Origin: Panicum virgatum
Taxonomy: Eukaryota > Streptophyta > Magnoliopsida > Poales > Poaceae
DNA length: 64,000 bases
Direction of reading: 5' to 3'
NCBI RefSeq assembly: GCF_016808335.1
Contig: NC_053139.1
Coordinates: 40,234,464-40,298,463 of the forward strand
In this document: piece by piece, positions 46,954 to 58,470 of the stretch
Layout of the letters: every line of letters starts with the position of its first letter
How positions within the stretch are numbered: the stretch's first letter is position 1
Translations under genes and position numbers: made by a program
The notes under the pieces: model-generated
Told to the model about the DNA's origin: nothing
Seen by the model: the letters and a program-made list of their open reading frames with translations, nothing else
Databases searched by the model: none

Positions 46954-49510
46954 ATGTGCCGCACTGTACGCGTCCGTGGGCGCACCCCACCAGAATTTCC
47001 CTGTTGAAAAGAAACGGAAAAAAATGATCGGTGAGAGGGGTCCTAAGTGGTTAGTTGCAGGTTAGTAGGTTACTTAACTCCATTGTCCCCGTTTCACCTA
47101 GCTGTATGACCTACTACGCGTTTCTCTCAACTCTGACCAACCAGTGAGATGCATGCAGCGCAAAGACGCATCAGCCATGGCCCATGGGCCTGAACGAAGC
47201 TTCACACCAGGAGGAGCAGCAACCATCAAAGGTTAAAGGCGAGTGCCAGAAAGCTAAAAGGCGATCAGCAACAGACAGCCTAGCATGAACCTGACCATCA
47301 GGGCGTAGTAAAGACTATTAGCTGACCTGTACCGGGGATAATGCTGATCACATCCAGCACGATGGCCCTTTCCCCTTTGCTGTAGCAGCAGGCCAGCAGC
47401 ATCTGAGACCTTGCAAACGGCAGCGGCGAGCATCCAAGTGCAATAGACAAGAACGCAGGGGAAAAGGCAGCGCCTTTTGCTCCCAACCGCGTTCGGTGTC
47501 ATGTGTCGTGCTGCTGCAAACCCTGCACTGCATGCAAAGCTAGCTAGCGGCATGGTTAAGGTCAACTGACACTATCAAATTCCCAGTTGATGTCCTCTGT
47601 TCCTCTCGCCAAGTGGGCGGCAACTTGGCAAGAGATGCCCCAACTTGGTGAATAGATTTAGACTGAGTGCTATAAGTAAGCCTGGTTCAGAGTTCAGACA
47701 TGATGCTGAATTCCTAGGACCTGGTTCCTGATCTAATGATCTACATTCTATGGCATGTGTTGGTTAGTGCTTAGTACCCAGCCATCATGTTCAGACAATA
47801 ATTGAAGGTCATGGATTTCAGTAAAACTGAACCAGCTGATGAAATCTTTCAAGAAATTAGCTTAAGAATAATGCAAGTCTCACACAAGGCATGTGCACTG
47901 TACCTCCTGTTTTTTTTTTCTGTTTTGAACAGAGGCAGTACTGCTCTAATCTGGGCATGTCCTGCTGGTTCAAGAAATACGGAAGTAAGACTTTGAGAAG
48001 ATACTATTTGTTACCTAAAATAAAAGGAACCATACAGTAGCACACCTCCCTACTATTTTTCAGCTATTTCCCCCCAGGGAAAAAAAAAGAAAGGAAGGAA
48101 GGACAAAGTACAAAACAGGGGCATGTTCAGACAATCAGGTTAGACAGATTTTGTCACATATAACAACTCAGATCCACCCAAGAGCCTACCCAGATTTGTT
48201 AGCCCCTATAATGCGCCACCTATAAACTTGACACCAGAACACAAGGAACAGTGTGTAAACACTAAACACACATGCAATTGCATCGACTCATCAGTCATCA
48301 TTAACCAATATAGGCGTCAATAATTTAACAGACGGACCCAATGATGTTACATGCTGAAATGATTTTTTCCCCACCTGCTCCGAGGTTAGGTCAGTCTACC
48401 ATCTTCGTTCTTCAGCAATCACCACCAGTTCAACATATAGACAGAACAAGGCTGAAAAGAATCAGGCCAAGTCTGCGTTGGCATTTTAACCACCACAGCT
48501 TTGTTATGTGTAGCCCTGGAGCGCAGAGTCTTTCTTCCTGTGCTCCGGTGACTGACTACCTGAGCACGCGTGCAATGGCTGCACTCACCCAGAGACCCAA
48601 AAAAAGCAGCCCTGCAAAACCTGAGGGAAAGCTGCGAGGCATCCTTTGAGAAAGGTTGACTTGTAATGATTGACAGACCAGTCAGTATGAACAATTACAT
48701 TTGTGAGATCTCAACTGTTGAGGGTCTTCCTTTTATCTCTGTAGATGTGTGTGCCACTGGAGCTTGAGATGCTGGGACCTGGGACTAGTGGACTACTACT
48801 TTGTGTCTCCCATTTCTAAAAGGCATGGATGCAGCAAGTCACTTGAGTAGGCACCGCATGTTTCAAAAACAGGTGAAAATAGGTGCAGAATGCAGCCATC
48901 CAGTGGAAGGTACTAGTTTGATGCAGCAAACTAATATAGAGTGAGAACATATTTCCAACTGTACAGAAATAACATTTAATCGACTTGTGCACCTCCATTG
49001 GGGGTTCAGAATTTGAGAGGAGTACATTACTGAAAGTACTTTACATTGCAGAGCTCTCCGTATATCAAAAGTTTCAGGGAACCGATATATAATGCAAACA
49101 GACATGGAGATACAACATATTCTTTCAAGATAAAAAATTACCAACATATCTATATCTATACAGTGTATAATATTTCTAGTGTAAAAGCTCAAACTGTATC
49201 TCGCACTAACAGAAGCCATTTTTCCTATTCCCCAAAAAACATAGACATTTGTCTTAAAACACAAAATCACCAACCAATAAGCATTGGAGTAAGTACTGAT
49301 GTGCTTTGTCCATGATTTTGAGTACCTTTTCATTGATACCGTGAGTAGTATTCTACAGCAGTCAGTGTGAAACCTTGAAAATCAAATAGTAGAAATAACT
49401 TCTTAAATCTTAATTAACACCATTCATCAACTGGTTAGTTAGAAAGCCTGTAATTGGCAGCGCAGGCCATCATGTCAGGATCATAACAGTTTAAGGTGTG
49501 TGAAGAAAGA
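46954..49510. other. Intergenic, no supported gene
   Basis: AT-rich DNA with scattered short ORFs on both strands. The 103-codon minus frame (47565-47254) has two hydrophobic ends but no recognisable content. Confidence 0.35.
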
Positions 49511-52314
49511 TGTCACGGCCCCAAAGTTTTGAGCCGGTGAGCTCGCCGTGGCGCACATCGCGGCGTGCCGCGTGTTAGCCCCGCCATCGGCCATCCTCGT
49601 GCCATGCACCGCCCTGCCCTGCATCGACAAGCGAGCCACGGCAAGCTGCGCCCATCCCGTGACCGCGCACAGGACGTCAACGCCACGCGCCGGCCATCCA
49701 CGGGTGCCGTGCCGCGCGCGACCTCCCTCGGGCGATTCCTCGCGGGGGAAGCATCTCCTACCTCTCCTCGACCCATTCCCCTCCTCACCCGGCCCCTTCC
49801 TTCGCCGTGCAGAGCCCTCGGCGGAGCCCTGTCGCCGGCGCCGCCCGCCGCCGTCGCGCCGCCTCCCCGTCGCTTCTCCTCGCCGTCCGCTTGCGGGGTG
49901 AGCATCGCCTCGCCCTAGAACACACCGTGCTCGCGCCCCCGGCCCCTCTCCGGCCCCGCCTCGCCGGCGCTGCCTTGCGCCGCCGCCGTGCGCCACGCGC
50001 CACGCGCGACGTGGCCGCGCTCCCGCGCGGGTCAAGGCCCCTGGCCTCGCCTTGACCCGGCCTGGGAGGGCCACCGCCCATGGGGCCCACCTGTCGGCCT
50101 CTGGGCTGGCCAGATTCGGGTGGATCTAGCAATTTAGCTAGGGTTTTGTGATGTTTATTATATCTGCAATCTTAAAAAATGGTTAGAAATTTGTGTATAG
50201 CTCCGAAAATTATAAAACTTGTTTTGTTGGGTTCGTATCACTGGGATCTACTTAGGAAAAATGTTGTTTTGTATGTTTCCTTGCTGTTTGTTAGGGTTTT
50301 AGTGTGTTTTCATTTGTTCTGTTCGAAAATGAGTTAATGCAGAACTTTTGGCTGGAAAGTGACAAAATGGTGAAACTAGTTTTGTTAGCTTTTTTTTTCT
50401 TGCCTAGTATCTATGATAATTTTTTTAGATTTATTTGGTTAAGTGTTGCCTTTTCTAATTTATTTTGTTTTGAATAGCTGAAACTTAATATATATTCATG
50501 ATTAATTATAGGAAAATGCTTTTGCTGCAAAACCAATTTTCATGAGTTCCTTGTAATGTTCTTTGCATGCTCAATTTAATTTGAGATTTATGCTTGTTGT
50601 GTAAGTTCATTTCTTAATTCTTGCATCGCATTCATGCATTATAGTGACCGAACCGTCGGAGGTCGAACCCGTGGAGCCCGTCGAGTTCGTTGAGCCCGAG
50701 CCCGGAGCCCCGTTCGTGGTCGAGCCGGAAGTTAACCAAGGCAAGCAGCTAAGCATGAATTCTTGCTCCTATTTAACCTGTTTTAATTAGTTATCTCACC
50801 AGGTAATGTCGGGTTATATATAGTATGTATATATTGCATTCTTCTACCTATCTGTGTGCATTATCCTTTCTTGATTTGTCATCCTTGTTCTTGGCACTAG
50901 TTAGTTAATTACTTAACCTGACTAGATGCTTAGCCCTGCTTAGAGTACTTCTTTTGCTCGCTAGACAGGAATAGTTTGGAGGATCACATTTACCGGTTAC
51001 CCTTGATCGCACTGGTTCGATTTGGTTAAGGGTTTGGTAGTATTAAGATTCGAGCGGAATGGTAGGGCCTAGAGAATGAAGTCACATGGGCATAGTCCGC
51101 TTGGATCATTTAAGGACCGTCTGTGGATGACATCGGCTTTGAGCACCTTTCCGTGCTACCACATATCCAAATAATGGTACGGATGAGCCAATTATCTCCT
51201 TTGACTTGATTATTGAGTCTCGGTCCCAGATGCGTGGCCAACGGGCTATGCAGGGAGGCTTAGGGGTGTCCCCGGGTGGACTGGAGCCATGTGTAGGAAA
51301 GTTTAGAGGTGTCTCCAGTGGACCTAAGTTACTCCACGCGCAAGCTGGGCGTACCCTCAACGGTTGAGCTTTGTTGGGAACGGTTGACGTGAGTACCCCT
51401 TTGCCCGGCGTGATCGGTTGGGTGAGTCGCATGGTCCTCGCGTCGTGTGGGTAAAGTAGTACACCCTTGCAAGGTTTAAATCAATTCGAATTGCCGCGCT
51501 CTCGGTTATGAGCAAGCTCTTGGTCCGTTGAACTCTTCGTAGAAAGTTCGGTTCAGTTGGAAATGGTTCATGTCGCTTCTAGAATCAATTGTATTTCATA
51601 TTATGCTCTTAATCAACTAAAACTTTTGGGGTTTGGGCAAGAATAATTAATCTTGCTAGGTGATAGTGTAGAGAGCTCTGGCTGTGCAATATTTACTTAA
51701 CCCTAAAGCTTTCATTTGAGCCTTTGCATAATCCTTGCTTATTTAATCGCGTTAGTCTTGCGAGTACCTTTTGTACTCAGGTTGCTTTCTAAACCTAGTT
51801 GCAGGTGAGCCGGAAATGGTGTACGGCCACTTCTACCCCACTGATCCCAATGCGGGGGAGGAGTAGGTCGTTGCGACTGTGGTGATGTCCTTGAGCAAGA
51901 CATCATTATTTTAGTAGGTCTTTATCGTAGTCGAGCTCTGTGAGAGTATGTAAATTCAATAAACTTTAAGTTTCTGTTTAATATAGATTTCGTGAGCCCA
52001 AGGCTTGTGCTGGAAGTTAGTTTGAACCCACCTATATCAAACTTGTAATATTAAGTGTGTAAAATTGCTCTTTGTGGATCATCGACAATGTACGTGCTTG
52101 TATAACGGTACGTGTGTTTAATCCTGGGCATGTGGCAAACACGTACCGGGAATACCGGATTTGCGGTCGTTTTAGGTGAATTGTGTTGATTAAGTGTCTC
52201 TAAGATGTGGATTAACACGTGACGTGTCGAGAGACGGACACGTGTTAACTCTAATCTTAATAGATTAATCAATAATTTTCACTTAAACCGAGTGCAAATT
52301 AGGCGGTTCTCACA
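49511..52314 (+). mobile_element. Solo LTR, gypsy-type, about 2.8 kb
   Basis: Starts TGTCACGGCCCC and ends GGCGGTTCTCACA (TG...CA). The 5-bp flanks are AAAGA on the left (49506-49510) and AAAAA on the right (52315-52319), one mismatch. The left 600 bp is very GC-rich. The rest includes long stretches typical of large grass gypsy LTRs, such as the 'ccgtctgtggatgacatcgg' region at 51116 and a short Glu/Pro-rich frame at about 50645-50740. No primer-binding site, purine tract or pol lies on either side, so this is a solo LTR left by recombination. Confidence 0.7.
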
Positions 52315-52319
52315 AAAAA

Positions 52320-54039
52320 ATGGATGATTTTGCCACATCATGTCAACCTTCCCCTCGAAAGTTACATCTAGGTTCAACCAACCTTAGACTTGATCAAAGC
52401 TGTGACAACGATAACAAAGAAAAGTATAACCTCAATACCTTTAACTACCGCATTACTTTCCTATGATTTGTCCAGATCAATGTGGCAAGAGCTCTGTTCT
52501 TTCATTAAGAACAAGGAAAAAGCAAAGATGTTAGAAAGTTTGAAAAGGTAGCGGCATATAAGGAACTACTACTTGAAAGGAGAGTGAATAACTACTGCCA
52601 AACTGCTGGAAAAATAACAAATGGCTTGCCACCGATGGAATCACAAGATCAATTGCTTAATCTGCTATAAGTGAGAAAAAATTTACTTGAGTATACATAC
52701 TTTTTTTTTATCAAATATAAATTGACAAATCCGGAAAAGCTCCCTCGCTCACCCCTGTAGGACTCTCAAAATTGCTTGAAATCTTAATCATTGCTGAAAT
52801 CTAAAGACTAAAAGTCTAAAACCCATGTCTGACCTGTTGATTGAAACAAGTCTTTGGCTAGGTAGACATATCTTTTTGTTATGACCTATGGCATGTTGAA
52901 TTTTATGACTGGCAGTTCACCTAATAGTTTAAAATGTCACGGAAATGTTGGCAAACTAAACAAGTATCTATAGTTTAGCAAATAAAAAATTAGAAAGACA
53001 AACAACTGACCCCGAGGCGTTCTTTTAGAGGCAACATGTTCGGAGTAATTCAACAAGCTAGCAATGCTTGATACTGAACTTTTCTTCAGTATATGCAATT
53101 AACTATACAATGAGAGAAAATAAGAGGATTTTGTAGTGTGGAAAAGGTCAATAAGGCCGACGACTGGATTTGAACTTTTCGAACAGAAAGAGAATTCTAT
53201 ACTTCATTTTTTTTAAAAAAAAATGACCGCATGTCAGATATCAATTAATCAAGTGAAGAAACTGATAGCGAGTCCATCCCTACACGATGAGCAAACATAA
53301 ATTGTGCAAATGAATCAAACTTATAAATAAACTGAACAGAAACACTTGCACAAACCAATTACGAAAGATGATCTGCGCTGAGATTGCATTAGCGCTACCA
53401 ACGACTGGCAGTTTTGAACCATCGTCTGAAAATCTAACAAAAATTTGGAATCCTGCGAACTTTGGTGAAATCGATCTCCTAGGGATTAGATATCCCTCCC
53501 AATCTTGACGATTTGCCTCCAGGAGGAGGCAAGTGCCCGGCTGCCCGCCACGCCCGGCCGCAGGATCTCAAGCACCTTGCGAAATGCGAATCGCGCGCTA
53601 GCTTTGGGTCCTTAGCTTCAGTTGTAGAGGAGAGTCAGGAGTGGAGAGCGGGTGCTGGCCTGCTGGGGCCTGAGCGGGACGGGTTCGAAATATGTATCAC
53701 CTTGGATTCAGGGCAAGAAATGTGAACATTGGTGGCACAATTAGTCTTAACAACATAGCTGTTTAACTGAAAAAATACACAGTTACCCTTCCTAAAGGCA
53801 GTTCATGAGATCTCAACAATTAAACTACATTGGTCCAAATCAAAATAGCACAAGAGACACATGCATGCTCATATGCATAAAACAAAGAAAAACAGAACTT
53901 GACTTTTCTGACAGTCTACTAAACTTACTGATTGCTAGAACAATTAGACAACTAGAAGGAACGCCACATACTCCTTACTGCACCAATATGAATTCATCAT
54001 TGCAGTAACAAACACATAGCTGCAGTAAATCTAACAGTT
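52320..54039. other. Intergenic, no supported gene
   Basis: AT-rich except a small GC-rich island at about 53510-53690. A 70-codon plus-strand frame there has no recognisable domain. Confidence 0.4.
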
Positions 54040-54945
54040 TCACGGCTCATCTGCTAATGCCTCCGAGAACAAGGGAACATAAGGAAGACAGGGCTCCATG
54101 TAATGTCCGAGATTACCGATGACATGAATTTTCTGGCGGTCCATTTCACATGCCATCAGTGTTTTGTCCCTCCCATAAACCCTCCCATAAACAAAGTAAA
54201 TCAAATTGTTGCATTCTGGGTGAACTGCAATCACTGTGTACGCCTCCGTATCCTCCGCATCCTCCGCAAGTCGAGGATTATTCTGTGGAAACAGCTGTGG
54301 AGTCATGACAGAATGCTTCAGTGTCCATTCATTAGTACCATGATCTTCAAGGATCCAGATCGACAGTTTGACGGCATCAGCATCATGAACATAAATAATA
54401 CACAGGCGACCCTCGGCTTGATCAATGCAGCCAGACTGAACATCTTCATCATCATCAGACGGCACAGGAATTGTCCTCCATGTTGTTCCCTCCATGTCCA
54501 CCACCACTATCGTCTTGTCATTGAGCATCATATGCATAAAGCCATTAAGAAACACACTTCTCGAACTATGAGCAAATGGATCTAGATAGAATTCGCCGTC
54601 CCATTCGCTTTCCTTCAAGTTCCATGATGCAGTTTTGGATGAATAGATCTGCACCCCTATGACTCTGTTATCATCCTCATCCTCGTGCAGCACATACTCG
54701 ACCACATGGAAGTGCGAGGAGACCGACGGATCAAACCCCAAGCGGGCTGTGCCACCCCGGCCACTAGCCAAACTGCGATCCGGCAACACCACCCACTTCA
54801 GGGTCGCGGGATTGCACACAGCGTAATGGAACGGCGTGTCGGCCTCGAGAGGACCAGGCTGAGAGCAACGGAAAAGGAGGAGGCCATTGCAGGAATCAAA
54901 GAGCTCTACATCTTCACCATCTTGACCGTTACAGATACATCCCAA
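54040..54945 (-). pseudogene. F-box-associated (FBA) domain gene, N-terminally truncated
   Basis: The open minus-strand frame of 301 codons (read from TTG; no ATG before residue about 137) carries the substrate-side half of a grass F-box protein: ELFDSCNGLLLFRC, CNPATLKWVVLPD, ARLGFDPSVSSHFHVVEYVL, then kelch/FBA-like strands (SVFLNGFMHMM, VVVDMEGTTWRTIPVP, LSIWILEDHGTNEW). The F-box itself (about 45 residues) and a start codon are missing. The codon just upstream of 54945 is TGA, and the 540 bp up to the next gene show no F-box. It is either a 5'-truncated pseudogene or a gene whose first exon I failed to see. Intact relatives are SCF ubiquitin-ligase adaptors. Confidence 0.7.
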
Positions 54946-55123
54946 GTTTCAAGTAGACGAGGTGCTGCAATCTTCGCAGCTAACGTGTCTGCAGTTACTA
55001 GAAATACCCTACTATGTACAATTGTTTGGTCACACAGAACAGTCAGACAAGACTCCAAGATAGAAGCAAGCTGGGTCTGATCTCTATTTTGGCAAACACA
55101 CAGCGAGCAATATAGGTTATAGG

Positions 55124-55282
55124 ATGGATTTCATCGAGACATTCTGCAAGCTGCCTATGGTACATACTGGAGAGGGTAAATATAACTGGTGGAGTGATGG
55201 TCGCTGGGCTGTTCGCATGATTCACAAAAAGGAAGCAATTTCCATCTGTTGCACTGAGCCAAGCTTAGCTTCAGACAAGTGA
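55124..55282 (+). other. 52-codon ORF, unrecognised, protein-like
   Basis: Opens with MDFIETFCKLPMVHTGEGKY followed by NWWSDGRWAVRMIHKKEA. The composition is unlike intergenic translation in this AT-rich area (three Trp, balanced charges). It lies on the strand opposite the flanking genes, between the FBA fragment and the C2 gene. It could be a fragment of a captured gene. Function unknown. Confidence 0.25.
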
Positions 55283-55492
55283 ATTCATGACATTCCTTTT
55301 TGATTTCCCATCCAGACCTTTACCTGACTTGAGATCGATGTAACAGTTCAGCAGCGTATGTAGAATTCAGTTAGGAAGAATAACCAAATAACTAGAAACA
55401 AAGAACCCAAACACGGGCACACATCATATAGCAATAACCATTGTTGTTTGCTGCTTTTGATGCCCCTGCTTGTGGTTACTGAAGCTGATACA

Positions 55493-58312
55493 TCAATAAG
55501 GTCTTGGTGGATAGGTACCAGGGTAAGGCGCTGCATAAGATCAATTGAGGCAAAGAGGGATCATCTGGTTAGAGCACTGACTAATATCTTGAAAAAGGTG
55601 AATTTATATCTGCTCAGTTGAATCTTACCAGATGGATATGGGGACTGTGCTTCTGGAGGGGGTGGGTATGGTTGACCATATGGTTGTGGCGGATATGGTT
55701 GCCCATATGGCTGCGGTGGATATGATGGAGGATATCCTGCCGAAGGGGGTGGGTATGCTTGCTGCGGAGGTGGTGGATATTCTGTAGTGGTATATGGTGA
55801 TTGGCTAGGAGTTGGGTAAGCAGGGTATGCAGATGCCGCAGGATATGCTGGAGCAGGTGGATATGAGGGTGGAACCCCAGTGTATGGAACTGCTGATGCT
55901 AGTGCTGGTGCTGCGGCTGCAGCTGGGACTGGGACTCCGGCTGGCACTGAAGGTGGAGGAACAGAATGTGTACTTGCTGCACCGATACTTTTACCCATTT
56001 TGTTCTTCTGTCAGACATAATTAAGTCAATCAGGCACACACCAGTGCTAAGAAGGCAAAAGGAATAATAAATCAATATCTCACCATTGCTGAGACATCAA
56101 CATGCATAATGAGCTTCACTTCCCCAGCAGATCTGCAAACTTCCCGCTTTTAGAAAGTTCATAAGGCCAGTGCAGTCAATGTATATGAGACAGGAGTACC
56201 TCATGTGGCGTGTCTGAAGTGGCCATGAGGAATCATCATATCCATTTGCGAGCACCTTGTGCAGATATACTCTACAAGAAAGCACAGCCAAAGCCAATGG
56301 TTACTCACTAAACAGTAACTGCTATTTACCATACTAATGGACAATAAGAGCACAGACCTGCCACTGCCGATGAAGTCATCGTGGGATAATGTGTTGCTGT
56401 TCCAAACGATAACATTCAACTCGCGGAGCCCTTCAATGAGGGGTATATGGAACTTCTCATCGAAAGTTGGGTTTCTTCCCCCATCTGTCATCATTATCAC
56501 ATTTTAGGTTCAAAAAAAGAGAAGTAGACTAACATATATCATATAGTAAGCGTGGTTCTATAGACGCCTGTTAGTATGAAAAGATTGGAAGATTTTGGAG
56601 GCAAATAATCAGCAAGATAAATGTTTTATCATTGTTGTTGATGCTTGATAACTTCCGCGCTTGGAGATTAGTCTCGTTTATTACAAGAGCATGAAGCTAA
56701 GAACTTTATTGGGTGTTGGAACCAAGGGAAGGGTGCATATATCAGTGTTCAGAAAACTTCTCTTCCATAGTATTAAATTCAATATCCTAGACTGCACTTA
56801 GAGGAAATAATTCTGGATCCATTCCAATCGAGCCTCCTATTCCAGCATTAAGATTTTATTGAACTAGAACTTTATGTACTGTATTTGTGGCAAAGAAGTA
56901 GAAACAAAAAAATGATTGTGCGAATTGCTCATAAATGTGTACAACCCAAGATGAATTGGCGATGGCCAGACAAAAAAGTAGTGATCTGTTTCAACTTTCA
57001 ACAGAAATTGTAGGCATGATTTGCATATACTCATCACACTCTAGCATCTTCATTATTTTAGGTGTTGTTCAAATGCAATTAGTTTTTAGACCATGGAACC
57101 ACTAACACGTACAGCAAGCTTCCAGAAAAATAAAGACACCAAGACACGGAAAAGGAACAAGGGATTTTAGTACCCAAAGCAAGTGCTTCTAGCAGCAGCG
57201 GGGTATGTTCATCTCTTTGTAATAGTTGTCAGCCAGTAATGATTAGAAAACACAATGGTGTGGGAATAGCAAAAGGTTACATTAAAAATCCATACCGAAC
57301 CGAATTCCTTTTTAATCAAGAATCAAGCACATTATACCGATTCTAGGAAGATGCCAGCTAAAGGCTATATAGAGCATCGACAGGGCATATAACTTAGGCA
57401 CAAAGAAGCTACTCGCAAAGTAAGAAAGAATCAGCCCAGCTGGTAGGCTGTTGGCCTCCGTATCGAAGCTGTGTACCATCAGTGGTATTTGTTCCCTATG
57501 GTCCCTGAGCTGTGAATTCTCCCGTTAGCTATTGCTTTGCTTTGCCGCCTTTTCCTGTTCATTGATTCACCTTCCTTTGGCCGTTTGTTTTAATTTGGCT
57601 GTAATGTTCTAGCTGGGTTTCTTATAAAATGCTCCCATCCCCTAATATTTCTTTTTTCTTACCGAGTCATGTAATGTAAGGTGACCAAGGAGGAGGCAGC
57701 GGGCAGCAGCCACATCGAGATTAACGGGAAGCGGCAGCAGCAGCAGCTGACCCGTTCACCCACCCACCTACTACGGCCTTGTTAATACCGACAGTTCACG
57801 TTCAGCCAATGCCTCTGAATCAGGCGAATTGAACGAGTATGCCCAAAAGGCTGAGGTGAATCGACTGCCGAATTCCGGCGCCCGCCCGCAGTCTGAATCC
57901 GTGTAGCACGTCCCAGTTTGAAATTGAATCTCAGGCTCGGTTGCCCGCAACCACAATCAGGTCCGCCGTTGACATTGAGATGGAGGGGGAAAAAAAGAAG
58001 ACAACGAACAGATAGAGAGGTGGGTACCGACCGGTACAGGTGCGGGTGCGGAGCTTGGTGGTGGCGTACTCGAGCACGACGTAGGGGTCCTGGCGGGTGA
58101 AGAACTCCGTGTCCCGCAGCTTCCGGCACCCGGTGACTGCAGGCAAGCGCGAGGGGGGATTAGAGCCTAGGTCTCGGCGCCGCGCCCTACCCGAAGGCCG
58201 AGGGATCCGGCCGGCTCCACTGTGGGAGGGGGAGGGAGGTTGAGGGAGGGGGAGGGGGGCGCTGGCGGAGCGGCTCACCTCTGACTTCCAGGATCAGCCC
58301 ATGGATTGACAT
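55493..58312 (-). CDS. C2-domain, proline/tyrosine-rich SRC2-like protein, 7 exons, 267 aa
   Basis: Minus-strand exons are 58312-58279, 58136-58032, 56484-56358, 56271-56200, 56132-56084, 56007-55629 and 55530-55493. Joined length is 804 nt with GT-AG borders. Residues about 4-128 form a C2 domain: LILEVRVTGCRKLRDTEFFT, QDPYVVLEYA, DGGRNPTFDEKFHIPL, ELNVIVWNSNTLSHDDFIGS and GEVKLIMHVDV. Acidic Ca2+-loop positions are partly kept. Residues about 135-267 are a Pro/Tyr/Ala-rich tail with QPYGQPYPP repeats, ending APYPGTYPPRPY. This architecture is that of plant SRC2/C2-BAP-type proteins, which bind membranes in response to Ca2+, cold or stress. The last exon encodes only 12 residues. The gene is in tandem, same strand, with the SUD1-like gene about 2.7 kb upstream. 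Confidence 0.92.
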
Positions 58313-58470
58313 GCGGAGCGCGGGCGCCGGCCGGGCTGGGCGAGGGCCGAGGAGGAGGAACCGAGGAACGAGGGAATGGCCAATGGGGGGCGGGAGGAGA
58401 GGAGACCGGGTTGCTGTTGAGAGATTGACGCTGGGCGATGCGATGCGATGCGATGCGAGCAGGGCACGAT
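58313..58470 (-). promoter_or_regulatory. Leader/promoter of the C2 gene with a GCGAT repeat
   Basis: The GC-rich region upstream of the C2 start codon includes five tandem copies of the pentamer GCGAT (58435-58459, last copy imperfect). It probably forms the 5' UTR or core promoter. Confidence 0.35.

Noticed and set aside
47254..47565. 103-codon minus-strand frame with hydrophobic ends
   Set aside because: No recognisable family, no clear neighbours, and alternative frames are also open. There is not enough to call a gene.
49481..50132. Multiple overlapping frames of 80-197 codons on both strands
   Set aside because: They come from the GC-rich head of the solo LTR. No domain is recognisable.
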